A stretch of 64,000 bases of DNA from positions 1 to 64,000 of the forward strand of contig JAAYGB010000023.1 of assembly GCA_012727955.1 (NCBI GenBank), written 5' to 3'. How positions within the stretch are numbered: position 1 is the stretch's first letter; each line of letters starts with the position of its first letter. Of the stretch, positions 18,793 through 26,829 are shown piece by piece. A program made the position numbers and the translations under genes. The notes under the pieces are model-generated. The model saw only the letters and a program-made list of their open reading frames with translations. It did not search any database and had not been told where the DNA came from. This DNA is from Bacillota bacterium. GTDB lineage: Bacteria > Bacillota > Limnochordia > DTU087 > JAAYGB01.

Positions 18793-19737
18793 GTGTATCT
18801 GGATGTGAAACGGATCGAGTTTTTGGTAACCTTGAACTGTACCGGTAAGTGTAAGCACTGCCAGGCCAGTGAGATGTTGAACACAGGAGAACGCTTTAGT
18901 ATAGATGCCGTGAAGGCCTGCGAAGCAGTCACCAAATTGACCAAGATATTTGATGTTAATTATGTCTTGACCTTTGGCGGGGAACCACTACTGGCCTGGG
19001 AGATTGTATGTGCAATCCAACAGGCCGCTTATGATAGTGGGGTTGAAGGCCGGGGAGTGATTACCAACGGATACTTCAGCAAGGATCCGGCTCAAATTGC
19101 CAAGGTTGCCCAGCATCTGGCTGCGGCCCCGATTAGAGGGATCTTGCTTTCCGTGGACGCCTTTCATCAGGAGACCATTCCAGTGGAACCGGTACGTCTC
19201 TTCGCTGAAGAGCTGCTGAAGGCCGGCATGCAAAATCTTCGTCTGCATCCGGCCTGGGTGGTGGATGCCAGTCATCCTAATCCATACAATCGGCGTACTA
19301 AGGAGCTCTTGGGGAAATTTGCCGATCTAGACATCGAGGTCTCCGATGGCAACAATATCTTCTTAATGGGAAATGCAGCTAAGTATTTGGCGGAGTACTA
19401 CGATGAGCCAACTCTGGATCTCTCCCTTGGTTGTGGAAGGATGCCCTATACCGAGCCCCTAGACGCCATGACCAGCATTTCAATCCTACCCAATGGTGAT
19501 GTGAAGGTATGTTGGTTTACCATCGGCAATATATATCGAGAAGATATTGACACCATCGTCACTCGCTACAATCCCTATGAGCACCAGCTGATGAGAATTG
19601 TCTTAAGGGAAGGTGTAGCCGGGTTAGTAGGCTATGCCAAGACCATGGGAATTGAGATAGATCTCGGGAAGTACTACACTGCCTGCGGTGTCTGCCAGGC
19701 AGTTGGGGAGAAGATTGTGCAGAGGTTGGCTTCCTAG
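18793..19737 (+). CDS. Radical SAM protein with C-terminal cysteine region
   Basis: The Fe-S cluster motif is CTGKCKHC near residue 15, followed by LTFGGEPLL, a GGE-type SAM contact. C-terminal cysteines (LGCGRMPYTE, VKVCWF, TACGVCQAVG) suggest an extra, SPASM-like cluster. The reaction is unknown. The start is GTG 18793 behind GGAGGG; an overlapping ATG two bases earlier is out of frame. The gene stands alone, and I see no small precursor peptide next to it. It converges with the SDR gene across a shared terminator. Confidence 0.85.
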   Translation: MYLDVKRIEFLVTLNCTGKCKHCQASEMLNTGERFSIDAVKACEAVTKLTKIFDVNYVLTFGGEPLLAWEIVCAIQQAAYDSGVEGRGVITNGYFSKDPAQIAKVAQHLAAAPIRGILLSVDAFHQETIPVEPVRLFAEELLKAGMQNLRLHPAWVVDASHPNPYNRRTKELLGKFADLDIEVSDGNNIFLMGNAAKYLAEYYDEPTLDLSLGCGRMPYTEPLDAMTSISILPNGDVKVCWFTIGNIYREDIDTIVTRYNPYEHQLMRIVLREGVAGLVGYAKTMGIEIDLGKYYTACGVCQAVGEKIVQRLAS

Positions 19738-19759
19738 CATCTAACCCCTGTCGTTAGTG

Positions 19760-19790
19760 AGAGCCCACCGATGTTGGTGGGCTCTTAGGT
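19760..19790. terminator. Bidirectional intrinsic terminator
   Basis: AGAGCCCACC (19760-19769) pairs perfectly with GGTGGGCTCT (19776-19785) around a 6-base loop, between two convergent genes. Confidence 0.7.
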
Positions 19791-19795
19791 TTGCC

Positions 19796-20581
19796 CTAAC
19801 CTCTGAGAAAGCCTCCTTCGGAGTGGATGATTTGCCCGGTAATCCAACAGGCCTCATCACTGGCGAGAAAGGCTACCAGGCGGGCAGCATCCTCTGGTTG
19901 TCCAATTCGCCCGAAGGGGAATTGAGGCAGCAGTGATTTCTTCAAATCCTCTGTCATCCATCCGGTATCCGTTGGGCCGGGATTGACGGCATTGACGGTA
20001 ATTCCTAGGTGAGCTACTTCCACAGCCAATGTCTGGGTGAAGGCTTCGACGGCACCCTTGGTGGCTACGTAGGCCAATTCGTTGGGCATTGGTCCCAGGG
20101 ACTGGCCCGATGTCAGGTTGATGATCCGCCCGCCTTCCGAGTTCTGGAAACCCTTGGCAAACTCCACGGATAGTAATGCCATAGCCCTGAGGTTTACAGC
20201 ATAATGGGCGTCCAGCGCGGCGGCATCAAGATCCCTATAGCTGTTGTTAGTCGAATGGGTAGCGTTGTTGACAAGAATCATTGGAGGTCCCAGGGATTCC
20301 TGGACTTGCCGCAGCAGAATCTTTGGCGAATCGGGTTTGGACAGATCGATGGCCATGCTCTCGCACCGCACGCCCAAGGATGTTAGCTCTGCGGTCAGTT
20401 GGCTGGGAAAATCCGTATCTTCTCCCCAGGGCATAGCTGCGTCGTAGGGGCTCCAATAGGTAAAGAAAATATCGGCACCGGCCTGGGCCAAGGCTCGGCA
20501 GATGGCCGCTCCGATCCCCTTCTGTCGGCTGGCCCCGGTAACCACTGCAATCCGTCCCTGCAAAGGCCTTTGGTTGTTCAA
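19796..20581 (-). CDS. Short-chain dehydrogenase/reductase
   Basis: This NAD(P)-dependent oxidoreductase has the cofactor motif TGASRQKGIG near the N-terminus, NNAT, a catalytic serine in INLTSGQS, and the YxxxK pair in YVATKGAVEA. The tail PGPTDTGWM and ITGQIIHSEGGF are typical of 3-ketoacyl-reductase-like SDRs (261 residues). The start is TTG at 20581, 7 bases after AAGGAGG. The substrate is unknown; annotators often call this group 3-ketoacyl-ACP reductase without proof. Confidence 0.9.
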   Translation of the reverse strand: MNNQRPLQGRIAVVTGASRQKGIGAAICRALAQAGADIFFTYWSPYDAAMPWGEDTDFPSQLTAELTSLGVRCESMAIDLSKPDSPKILLRQVQESLGPPMILVNNATHSTNNSYRDLDAAALDAHYAVNLRAMALLSVEFAKGFQNSEGGRIINLTSGQSLGPMPNELAYVATKGAVEAFTQTLAVEVAHLGITVNAVNPGPTDTGWMTEDLKKSLLPQFPFGRIGQPEDAARLVAFLASDEACWITGQIIHSEGGFLRG

Positions 20582-21027
20582 GGTAATTACCTCCTTCTTC
20601 TCTTGCTAGCTTGTGCAAGAAGGCCATCAACTCTTCCATATAACCTGCCGCAGTTCCTGTTTTTTCCCCGTACTCAAGGAGCAAGAGGGAAAAATTACTC
20701 TTACAGTGAATTTATCTATGAACGCCGGTCTAGTTTGGTAGAAACGCCCCTGGAGAAGGGTGGATCAGGTTGTGGCTCCGTGGAGAACCCCCTTCAAATA
20801 GGACCCTGGCGTGTACATAACCATCGGGATGGGCCCGATGGGGTGAGAATGGAACTGGCCCAAAGGGACCAAGACTAAGATTGTTGTTGTCCCCCCGCTG
20901 GGGTAGACAGGAAAACCCCAATTGATTGGAAAATATAGCCGTGAGCATCCTTTCCCCTGCGGCCCCTTGACCTTTGCCGGTCAAAGGTTGGTATTGGTGC
21001 CAAGCATGAAATCAAGGAGGTTATTTG
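20582..21027 (+). other. 446-bp gap upstream of beta-galactosidase with several hairpins
   Basis: I see no convincing gene here. Structures include CATCGGG...CCCGATG near 20822-20840, and just before the GH42 gene the overlapping, mutually exclusive stems TTGACC/GGTCAA and CCTTTG/CAAAGG within about 20968-20986. No riboswitch class I know fits. It probably contains the divergent promoters of the SDR and GH42 genes. Confidence 0.4.
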
Positions 21028-23067
21028 GTGATCAACAAGAAGTTGCCCAAAATTTGGTATGGCGGGGACTATAACCCCGATCAGTGGCCGAAGGAGATCT
21101 GGCACGAAGATATGCGCCTGTTCAAGAAGGCCTATATCGACGTGGCTTCCCTGCCGGTATTTAGCTGGTCCTTGCTTCAGCCTGAGGAGGAGCGCTACGA
21201 CTTTGAGTGGCTCGATGAAATCCTCGATTTGATGGCGGAGAACGGAATCTACGCATGTCTGGCTACATCCACTGCCGCTCATCCGGCCTGGATGGCTCGC
21301 CGGTACCCGGACATCCTGCGGGTGGATTTCCAGGGCCGGAAGCACCGGTTTGGACAAAGACACAACTCCTGTCCCAACAGCCCAACCTATCGGAAATATG
21401 CCCCTCGGCTGGCCGCTAAGCTTGCTGAGCGCTACAAGGATCATCCCACGCTGGTAGCCTGGCACGTTTCCAATGAATACGGGGGCGTTTGTTACTGCGA
21501 CAATTGTGCCAAGGCCTTCCGTGTGTGGCTGCAGAAGCGCTATGGTACCATCGAAGAGGTAAACCGACGCTGGAACACCCGCTTTTGGAATCACACCTTC
21601 TACGATTGGGACGAGATTGTTCCTCCTAATATCCTAAGTGAACATATGTCTGAACTGGATCCGACTCGGACGGCTTATCAGGGAATCTCCCTGGACTACA
21701 GTCGCTTTATGTCCGACAGCCTGCTGGAATGTTACAAACTGGAGTACGAAGCCATTAAAGAGCACACCCCTGACGTGATGGTAACCACCAACTTCATGGG
21801 TACTTACAAGCCTCTTAACTACTTTGCTTGGGCTCCCTATTTGGACATCATCTCCTGGGACAACTATCCTTCCAACAAAGCCGATATGTCCAACATTGCT
21901 CTGCGCCACGACTTGATGCGGGGACTCAAAGAGGGGCAACCCTTTATGCTGATGGAGCAGACCCCCAGTCAACAAAACTGGCAACCCTACAACGGGCTCA
22001 AGCGACCGGGCGTGATGCGGTTATGGAGCTATCAGGCGGTGGCCCATGGCGCTGATACGGTAATGTTCTTCCAGCTTCGTCGGTCCCGAGGGGCCTGTGA
22101 GAAGTACCACGGCGCTGTAATTGCCCATTGTGGCCATGAAAATACCCGGGTTTTCCGCGAGTGCGCCGAGCTGGGCAAGGAGTTAGCGGACTTGGGCGAT
22201 ACTATCCTGGATTCCCGGATTGACGCCAAGGCGGCAATCATGTTTGACTGGGAAAACTGGTGGGCCCTCGAGTACTCCAGCGGTCCCAGCCAGGACCTGA
22301 AGTATCTTCCTCAGATCGAGAAGTATTATCGTGCCTTTTGGAGCCAGAATATCCCAGTAGATCTGATTCATCCCAATATGGACCTGAGCAAGTACAAGGT
22401 TGTGGTGGCACCGGTAGCTTACATGACCCAACCTGGCAGCGCTGAGAAGATTGAGGAGTTTGTCGCCGGCGGTGGAACCTTCGTCACCACCTTCTTTAGC
22501 GGAATCGTCGATGAGAACGATCGGGTTATTCTAGGCGGATATCCCGGAAAGCTGCGGAAGGTCATGGGAATCTGGGCTGAGGAGATCGATGCACTATTTC
22601 CCGATATGACCAATTCCATCGAGATTTCGCCAGAGGCTTCCCCGGCACTGCAGGGCAGCCATACCTGTGGACTTCTCTGTGATCTGATCCACGCCGAGAC
22701 CGCGGAGGTTATCGGTACCTATGGAACGGACTTCTATGCTGGGCGTCCAGCCTTGACCTGCAATCACTTCGGCAGTGGCCAGGCCTGGTACGTGGCTTCT
22801 GACCCCAACCAGGAGTTTGTCAATACGCTGATTAGGTATCTTTGTGAGCAGCAGTCAGTTACACCGCTCTTGGAGACGCCTGACCAAGTTGAGGTTACTC
22901 GGCGCAGCAAGGACGGCAAGGAATTCACCTTTGTCCTTAACCACAATCCCGAGCCCGTCGAAGTGGACTTGGGTGATGATGGGTTTATCAATTTGCTGAC
23001 CAAGGAAGAGATGACCGGCAAGGTCACCTTGGCAGGAAGGGATCTGCTGATTCTAGCTAATAAGTAG
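21028..23067 (+). CDS. Beta-galactosidase, glycoside hydrolase family 42
   Basis: The N-terminal TIM barrel has WYGGDYNPDQWP. The acid/base is Glu150 in HVSNEYGG and the nucleophile is Glu310 in LMEQTPS. Four cysteines (115, 155, 157 and 160; CYCDNC) match the GH42 zinc cluster. A trimerisation domain and a small C-terminal beta domain complete the 679 residues. There is no signal peptide, so it should hydrolyse imported beta-galactosides in the cytoplasm. The GTG start lies 7 bases after AAGGAGG. Confidence 0.95.
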   Translation: MINKKLPKIWYGGDYNPDQWPKEIWHEDMRLFKKAYIDVASLPVFSWSLLQPEEERYDFEWLDEILDLMAENGIYACLATSTAAHPAWMARRYPDILRVDFQGRKHRFGQRHNSCPNSPTYRKYAPRLAAKLAERYKDHPTLVAWHVSNEYGGVCYCDNCAKAFRVWLQKRYGTIEEVNRRWNTRFWNHTFYDWDEIVPPNILSEHMSELDPTRTAYQGISLDYSRFMSDSLLECYKLEYEAIKEHTPDVMVTTNFMGTYKPLNYFAWAPYLDIISWDNYPSNKADMSNIALRHDLMRGLKEGQPFMLMEQTPSQQNWQPYNGLKRPGVMRLWSYQAVAHGADTVMFFQLRRSRGACEKYHGAVIAHCGHENTRVFRECAELGKELADLGDTILDSRIDAKAAIMFDWENWWALEYSSGPSQDLKYLPQIEKYYRAFWSQNIPVDLIHPNMDLSKYKVVVAPVAYMTQPGSAEKIEEFVAGGGTFVTTFFSGIVDENDRVILGGYPGKLRKVMGIWAEEIDALFPDMTNSIEISPEASPALQGSHTCGLLCDLIHAETAEVIGTYGTDFYAGRPALTCNHFGSGQAWYVASDPNQEFVNTLIRYLCEQQSVTPLLETPDQVEVTRRSKDGKEFTFVLNHNPEPVEVDLGDDGFINLLTKEEMTGKVTLAGRDLLILANK

Positions 23068-23096
23068 ACCCCCAATAGAAAGGGAAGGCAACAACT

Positions 23097-23127
23097 AAAG
23101 GCGACACCAAAGGGTGTCGCCTTTATG
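23097..23127. terminator. Bidirectional intrinsic terminator
   Basis: AAAGGCGACACC (23097-23108) pairs perfectly with GGTGTCGCCTTT (23113-23124) around four bases. It separates the convergent GH42 and sugar isomerase genes. Confidence 0.85.
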
Positions 23128-23157
23128 CTCAGCTTCTTTACATTTCTGGAGTTTAGC

Positions 23158-23916
23158 CTACAGACCCATTGCCTTCATGTTTCTCAGGCTGATGGCCAAG
23201 CTTTCGAAGGGATCCCGCTCGCAGCGGTCCTGTTCGACGATATACCACTGGACTCCTGCTTCCTTGCAGGCGTCGATGATGGCAGGCCAATTTAGATTGC
23301 CTTCGCCGATTTCGGCGAAGATCTGTTTCCGGTCGCGGATGGCCATATCCTTGAAGTGAACCACGTGGGCCCGGCCCTTGAGATCTCGGATCCACTGGGC
23401 AGGATCGCCACCGCCGGCTTGGATCCAGTAGGTATCGATTTCACTGGTGAACAACTCAGGATCGCTTTCGGAGTAGAGGATCTCCAGCCCCGTCCTGCCA
23501 TCAAACTTCTCCAGCTCAAAGTCGTGGTTGTGATAACCAAAGGTTAGACCACCGGCCTTCAGCCGACGAGCTACTTCTGTAGCTTCCTTGGCAAACTGGT
23601 AGTAGCCATCACGATTGCGATACTCCACCGGTAATCCACCAATGGCCACAAAATCACAGCCCCACAGCTTATGTTCCGCTATTACCTGGTCCGTTTCATC
23701 CCGCAACCGCTCATAGGGAACGTGGGTAGCCACTACCTTCAGTTGGACCTCATCGAGCATGGCCTTGATTTCCTCAGCGGTGATATCGGCTCCGTGTCCC
23801 GACAACTGGACTGCTTCATAGCCCAGCTCCTTGACCTTCCGCAGGCTTTTGGCCATATCCTCTGCAGTCTGGCAGAACTCACGAAGGGTATACATTTGTG
23901 CAGCTATTCCAGCCAT
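23158..23916 (-). CDS. Sugar phosphate isomerase/epimerase (TIM barrel)
   Basis: This resembles the gene at 13545: QMYTLREFC, LGYEAVQLSGHG, GYHNHDFELEKFDG as the metal-site strand, EIDTYWIQAGGGDP and HFKDMA. It should be a divalent-metal-dependent sugar or polyol isomerase in the cytoplasm. The GYHNHDFE and EIDTYW residues provide the expected His/Glu/Asp ligands. The ATG at 23916 has GGGAGATGG upstream; a TTG two codons earlier is possible. It ends at the shared terminator with the GH42 gene. Confidence 0.88.
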   Translation of the reverse strand: MAGIAAQMYTLREFCQTAEDMAKSLRKVKELGYEAVQLSGHGADITAEEIKAMLDEVQLKVVATHVPYERLRDETDQVIAEHKLWGCDFVAIGGLPVEYRNRDGYYQFAKEATEVARRLKAGGLTFGYHNHDFELEKFDGRTGLEILYSESDPELFTSEIDTYWIQAGGGDPAQWIRDLKGRAHVVHFKDMAIRDRKQIFAEIGEGNLNWPAIIDACKEAGVQWYIVEQDRCERDPFESLAISLRNMKAMGL

Positions 23917-24002
23917 ATTCAATCCATCTCCCTTGCCCTGTAGTTACGTTGGGTACGATCGAAACCTTCCCCAATCTTTGGCAAGTCCCTTTTTCTTCCT
24001 GC

Positions 24003-24347
24003 CTAATAAAAGGTGATATTCTGCTTTGCTAGTTTTTCTTCCCAGAGAAGGCGCAGCTCTTGCAAGTCCTTGGAGTAATCGGTCTTGGACTCATCCTCGG
24101 CGTATTCCAGTTGGTCAAGGATCTCGATACTGAAATTGTCTTCGCCGTATCTAGTCCAGTCCTGCTGCAGCTCTCGATGGGGGTGAATACCTGCTTTTAG
24201 TTTGAACTTGGTGGCGTTAATGGCACTTTTTAGGTCCTGAGTTTCCTCGAGATAATGCTTTTCGTTGGCCTTGGAGCGAATCATGAATACTCCCATATCC
24301 GGTTTCATTTCCCTGTACTGTGCTTTTAGCTGCTTGCGTCTATCCAT
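24003..24347 (-). CDS. GIY-YIG nuclease-fold family protein
   Basis: The 114-residue protein has the pattern of small Bacillota GIY-YIG-like proteins: MGVFMIRSKANEKHYLEET, then INATKFKLKAGIHPHRELQQ and WTRYGEDNFSIEILDQLE. The GIY and YIG triads themselves are altered (GVF, and no clear YIG), so nuclease activity is not assured. Function unknown. An AAAGGAG site lies 7 bases before the ATG. Confidence 0.75.
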   Translation of the reverse strand: MDRRKQLKAQYREMKPDMGVFMIRSKANEKHYLEETQDLKSAINATKFKLKAGIHPHRELQQDWTRYGEDNFSIEILDQLEYAEDESKTDYSKDLQELRLLWEEKLAKQNITFY

Positions 24348-24498
24348 TGCTGTACTCCTTTCTCTGGGGTTCTCTCTGATCTCCTGGCCTTGTTCTTGCT
24401 TTTTGCTAGGGACTGCTTAGTTAATCAGCGGTAGTAAGCGTGCCCCTTGTTCTTACTCTACCAAAAAGCGGCCCGTTTGTATCGGTGGATACCAACTA

Positions 24499-24547
24499 TT
24501 GACAGATTTAATTTAGCCAAGTACAATTTGGATTAGCAAAGTCTAAT
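24499..24547 (+). promoter_or_regulatory. Sigma-A-type promoter and ArsR-type operator
   Basis: A consensus -35 TTGACA (24499-24504) and -10 TACAAT (24522-24527) are separated by exactly 17 bases. The inverted repeat ATTAG (24532-24536)/CTAAT (24543-24547) covers the expected start point. This fits an autoregulated ArsR promoter. Confidence 0.8.
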
Positions 24548-24587
24548 ATAAACACCCTGCGAGAAAGAAAAGGAAGGAGTGAGGGAA

Positions 24588-24920
24588 GTGGTGACGGGCA
24601 TGGATCAGCTCCTGCAGAGGTTCACTGCCTTGGCCCACCGCAATCGTTTGGAGATCATTAGGTTGCTGCTGCAGGCCAACTACTGTGTTCAGGCTTTGGC
24701 CCACCGCCTGGAGATATCCCAAGGGGCGGTCTCCCAACATCTGAAGATCCTGCGGGAGGCCGGTCTAGTGAGGGGAGAAAAGCGAGGCTATCAGACCCAT
24801 TATCAGGTGGAAAGGGAAGTGGTAGCAGAAATCGCCCAGGCCTTAACTGCAATGATTGCAGACTCCCCCGACAAGTGCCACGGGTGCTGCGAGCGCCACC
24901 AGTCATCCCCAGCGGAATAG
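24588..24920 (+). CDS. ArsR/SmtB-family transcriptional repressor
   Basis: This is a small winged-helix regulator, about 110 residues, with FTALAHRNRLEIIRLLL and the recognition region LEISQGAVSQHLKILREAGL. The C-terminus ends in a cysteine/histidine cluster, DKCHGCCERH, that could bind a metal or thiol-reactive inducer. It heads an operon with an ABC exporter, whose ATPase gene starts directly after its stop codon. I favour the GTG at 24588, 8 bases after AAGGAG; earlier in-frame GTG 24579 overlaps that site. Confidence 0.9.
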   Translation: MVTGMDQLLQRFTALAHRNRLEIIRLLLQANYCVQALAHRLEISQGAVSQHLKILREAGLVRGEKRGYQTHYQVEREVVAEIAQALTAMIADSPDKCHGCCERHQSSPAE

Positions 24921-25955
24921 GTGAGCGAATCGGCAGTTGTGCGGTCGCGATACAGCACGGTTAGAGAAGGGGAGGGGATTGCACTGATTCTATTGTCTGC
25001 TGAGAATCTGTCAAAGCACTATGGAGATTTTGTGGCGGTGGAGGATGTCAACCTCGACATCAAAGAGGGGGAGATCTTCGGATTGTTGGGACCCAACGGT
25101 GCCGGCAAGACCACCACCATCAACATGCTGATTGGATTGGCCAGAATCACCGCTGGTTCAGTGACTATCGCGGGAACCAGGTATACCGATCTAGTGGGAG
25201 CTGCCCAGGGACTGATGGGAGTGGTTCCCGATGAAAGCAACTTGTATGACGAGTTGACCGGGTTTGAAAATCTTTGTTTTTGCGGATCGTTGTACGGTAT
25301 GAGGAAGGGGCAGCGGGAGCTTAGGGCCAGGCAGTTGCTGGAGATCTTTGACCTAGCCAAGGTTGGGGACAAGCCCTTTAGAACCTATTCTAAGGGGATG
25401 AAACGAAAACTGACCATTGCCGCGGGAATCATTCACAGCCCCAAGATCCTTTTCCTCGATGAACCGACAACGGGGATTGATGTGGCCAGTGCCCGGGAGA
25501 TTCGACGCCTGATCACTGCCTTGAATGAGCAGGGAACTACGGTTTTCCTTACTACCCATTACATAGAGGAGGCAGAGCGGTTGTGTCATCGCATTGCCTT
25601 TATCGTCAGCGGCAAGATTGTCCAGGTAGGTGCCACCGGGGATCTGCTGCGCCAGGGGCGGCGGGATCACGTTGTCCAGTTTACCCTGGATCGGGATCTG
25701 CAAGGGGTGAGAGGGGATCTTGAGACAGCCTTTCCAGAGTTTACCATTACCGATGGTGGCGATGGCATCGTGAGAATGGCTTCACAGAATCCCATCGACT
25801 TGATACCGGTGATGGAGTGGCTGAAGGACCAAGGACTGAAGGTGTGGGAGGCTAAGCTGATTCAGCCGTCTCTGGAGGATGTGTTCGTCAGGGTCACTGG
25901 GATCGAATTGGCCAAGATGAACAAGGAGAAGGAAGGAAGAGGTGGAAAGCGATGA
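24921..25955 (+). CDS. ABC exporter ATP-binding protein (DrrA-like)
   Basis: Walker A is GPNGAGKTT, the signature is YSKGMKRKL (a variant of LSGGQ) and Walker B is ILFLDEPTTG. The C-terminal ~100 residues form the extra domain common in DrrA/multidrug-type ATPases. It powers the permease encoded by the next gene, with a 4-base overlap. The start is uncertain: GTG 24921 directly follows the ArsR stop, while a GGGGAGGGG at about 24968 suggests a start near 24984-24993, which would put the first residues at LLSAENLSKHYG. Confidence 0.9.
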   Translation: MSESAVVRSRYSTVREGEGIALILLSAENLSKHYGDFVAVEDVNLDIKEGEIFGLLGPNGAGKTTTINMLIGLARITAGSVTIAGTRYTDLVGAAQGLMGVVPDESNLYDELTGFENLCFCGSLYGMRKGQRELRARQLLEIFDLAKVGDKPFRTYSKGMKRKLTIAAGIIHSPKILFLDEPTTGIDVASAREIRRLITALNEQGTTVFLTTHYIEEAERLCHRIAFIVSGKIVQVGATGDLLRQGRRDHVVQFTLDRDLQGVRGDLETAFPEFTITDGGDGIVRMASQNPIDLIPVMEWLKDQGLKVWEAKLIQPSLEDVFVRVTGIELAKMNKEKEGRGGKR

Positions 25956-26686
25956 AGCCCTGGATTGCCGTCTGGAACATTCTCAAGAAGGATATGAAGA
26001 CCTACTACCTAAAGCCACCGAATATCAGTTGGGGGATTATCTTTCCCTTTGCCTGGACCCTAATGACCCTGCTTCGCTCTCAAGGGCAACTGGACGTCTA
26101 TCAGGTGCTGCCCGGGGTGATGGCGATGTCGATTCTATTTGGAACCACCTCGATGTTGGCGGTAACTATCACCTTTGAACGGCGGAGTCGCTGCTTTGAA
26201 CGCCTGTTGTTGGCACCGATTAATCTCAACCTTCTAATCTTGGCTAAGATCAGTGGGGCCATCATATTTGGAGTCTGTAATGCCTTTGTCCCTGTGGTTA
26301 TTGCCCTGTTCGTGGTAGATCTGGCAGGAGTAAACTGGGGGCTGGTCTGCCTGAGTGTGCTGCTGATGGCCATCGCTTCAACCCTTTTGGGATTGTTTGT
26401 GGCAGTCTCTGTCCGAGAGGTCTTTGAAGCCCAGACTTTCTCGAACTTTTTTCGGTTCCCAATGCTCTTTCTCTGTGGTCTTTTCATTCCCATTTCACAG
26501 TTACCGGCGCTTATTCGCCCCCTATCCTACCTACTTCCCCTCACCTATGGAGTTAATTTGCTGCAGATTGCGGTAGTTAGGACCGGAACCATCGATCCCT
26601 GGTTTAGTGTTTTGGCTCTAGGGGGCTTTATCGCGGTGCTGTTTACCTGGAGCATGGCTAGGGTGAAGAGAAGGTGGATAGTTTGA
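25952..26686 (+). CDS. ABC-2-type exporter permease
   Basis: The 244-residue protein has six hydrophobic segments and the ABC-2 pattern, with FERRSRCFERLLLAPI before the middle helices and FLCGLFIPISQLP in the last loop. It should form the membrane channel for the preceding ATPase. ATG overlaps the ATPase stop by four bases, showing translational coupling. The cargo (drug, lipid or metal complex) is unknown; repression by the upstream ArsR protein suggests a toxic compound. Confidence 0.88.
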   Translation: MKPWIAVWNILKKDMKTYYLKPPNISWGIIFPFAWTLMTLLRSQGQLDVYQVLPGVMAMSILFGTTSMLAVTITFERRSRCFERLLLAPINLNLLILAKISGAIIFGVCNAFVPVVIALFVVDLAGVNWGLVCLSVLLMAIASTLLGLFVAVSVREVFEAQTFSNFFRFPMLFLCGLFIPISQLPALIRPLSYLLPLTYGVNLLQIAVVRTGTIDPWFSVLALGGFIAVLFTWSMARVKRRWIV

Positions 26687-26748
26687 CAAGCAAATTGTTT
26701 GAGTTTAGTATAAAATTAAATTGGGAAAAATTGGTGGGGACTGGGTTA

Positions 26749-26769
26749 ATCTCAGTCAAACTTTGAGAT
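26749..26769 (+). promoter_or_regulatory. Inverted repeat upstream of chemoreceptor gene
   Basis: ATCTCA (26749-26754) and TGAGAT (26764-26769) form a 6-bp inverted repeat with a 9-base spacer in the leader of the chemoreceptor gene. It may be an operator or an RNA hairpin. Confidence 0.35.
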
Positions 26770-26829
26770 GATTACGGATAGAGCAAGGGCACACAGAAAC
26801 AGACTTCAGTTGGGAAGGCGGAGAAGGTA

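Noticed and set aside
18793-19737. Radical SAM protein as the sulfatase maturase (anSME)
   Set aside because: The cluster motif spacing context and C-terminal cysteines do not match anSME, and no sulfatase is adjacent.
20700-20800. T-box-like GGGTGGA in the GH42 leader
   Set aside because: The surrounding stems and specifier structures of a T-box are absent, and the downstream gene is not an amino-acid gene.
20399-20878. Plus-strand reading of 159 codons antisense to SDR
   Set aside because: It is a shadow of the SDR gene running into non-coding DNA.
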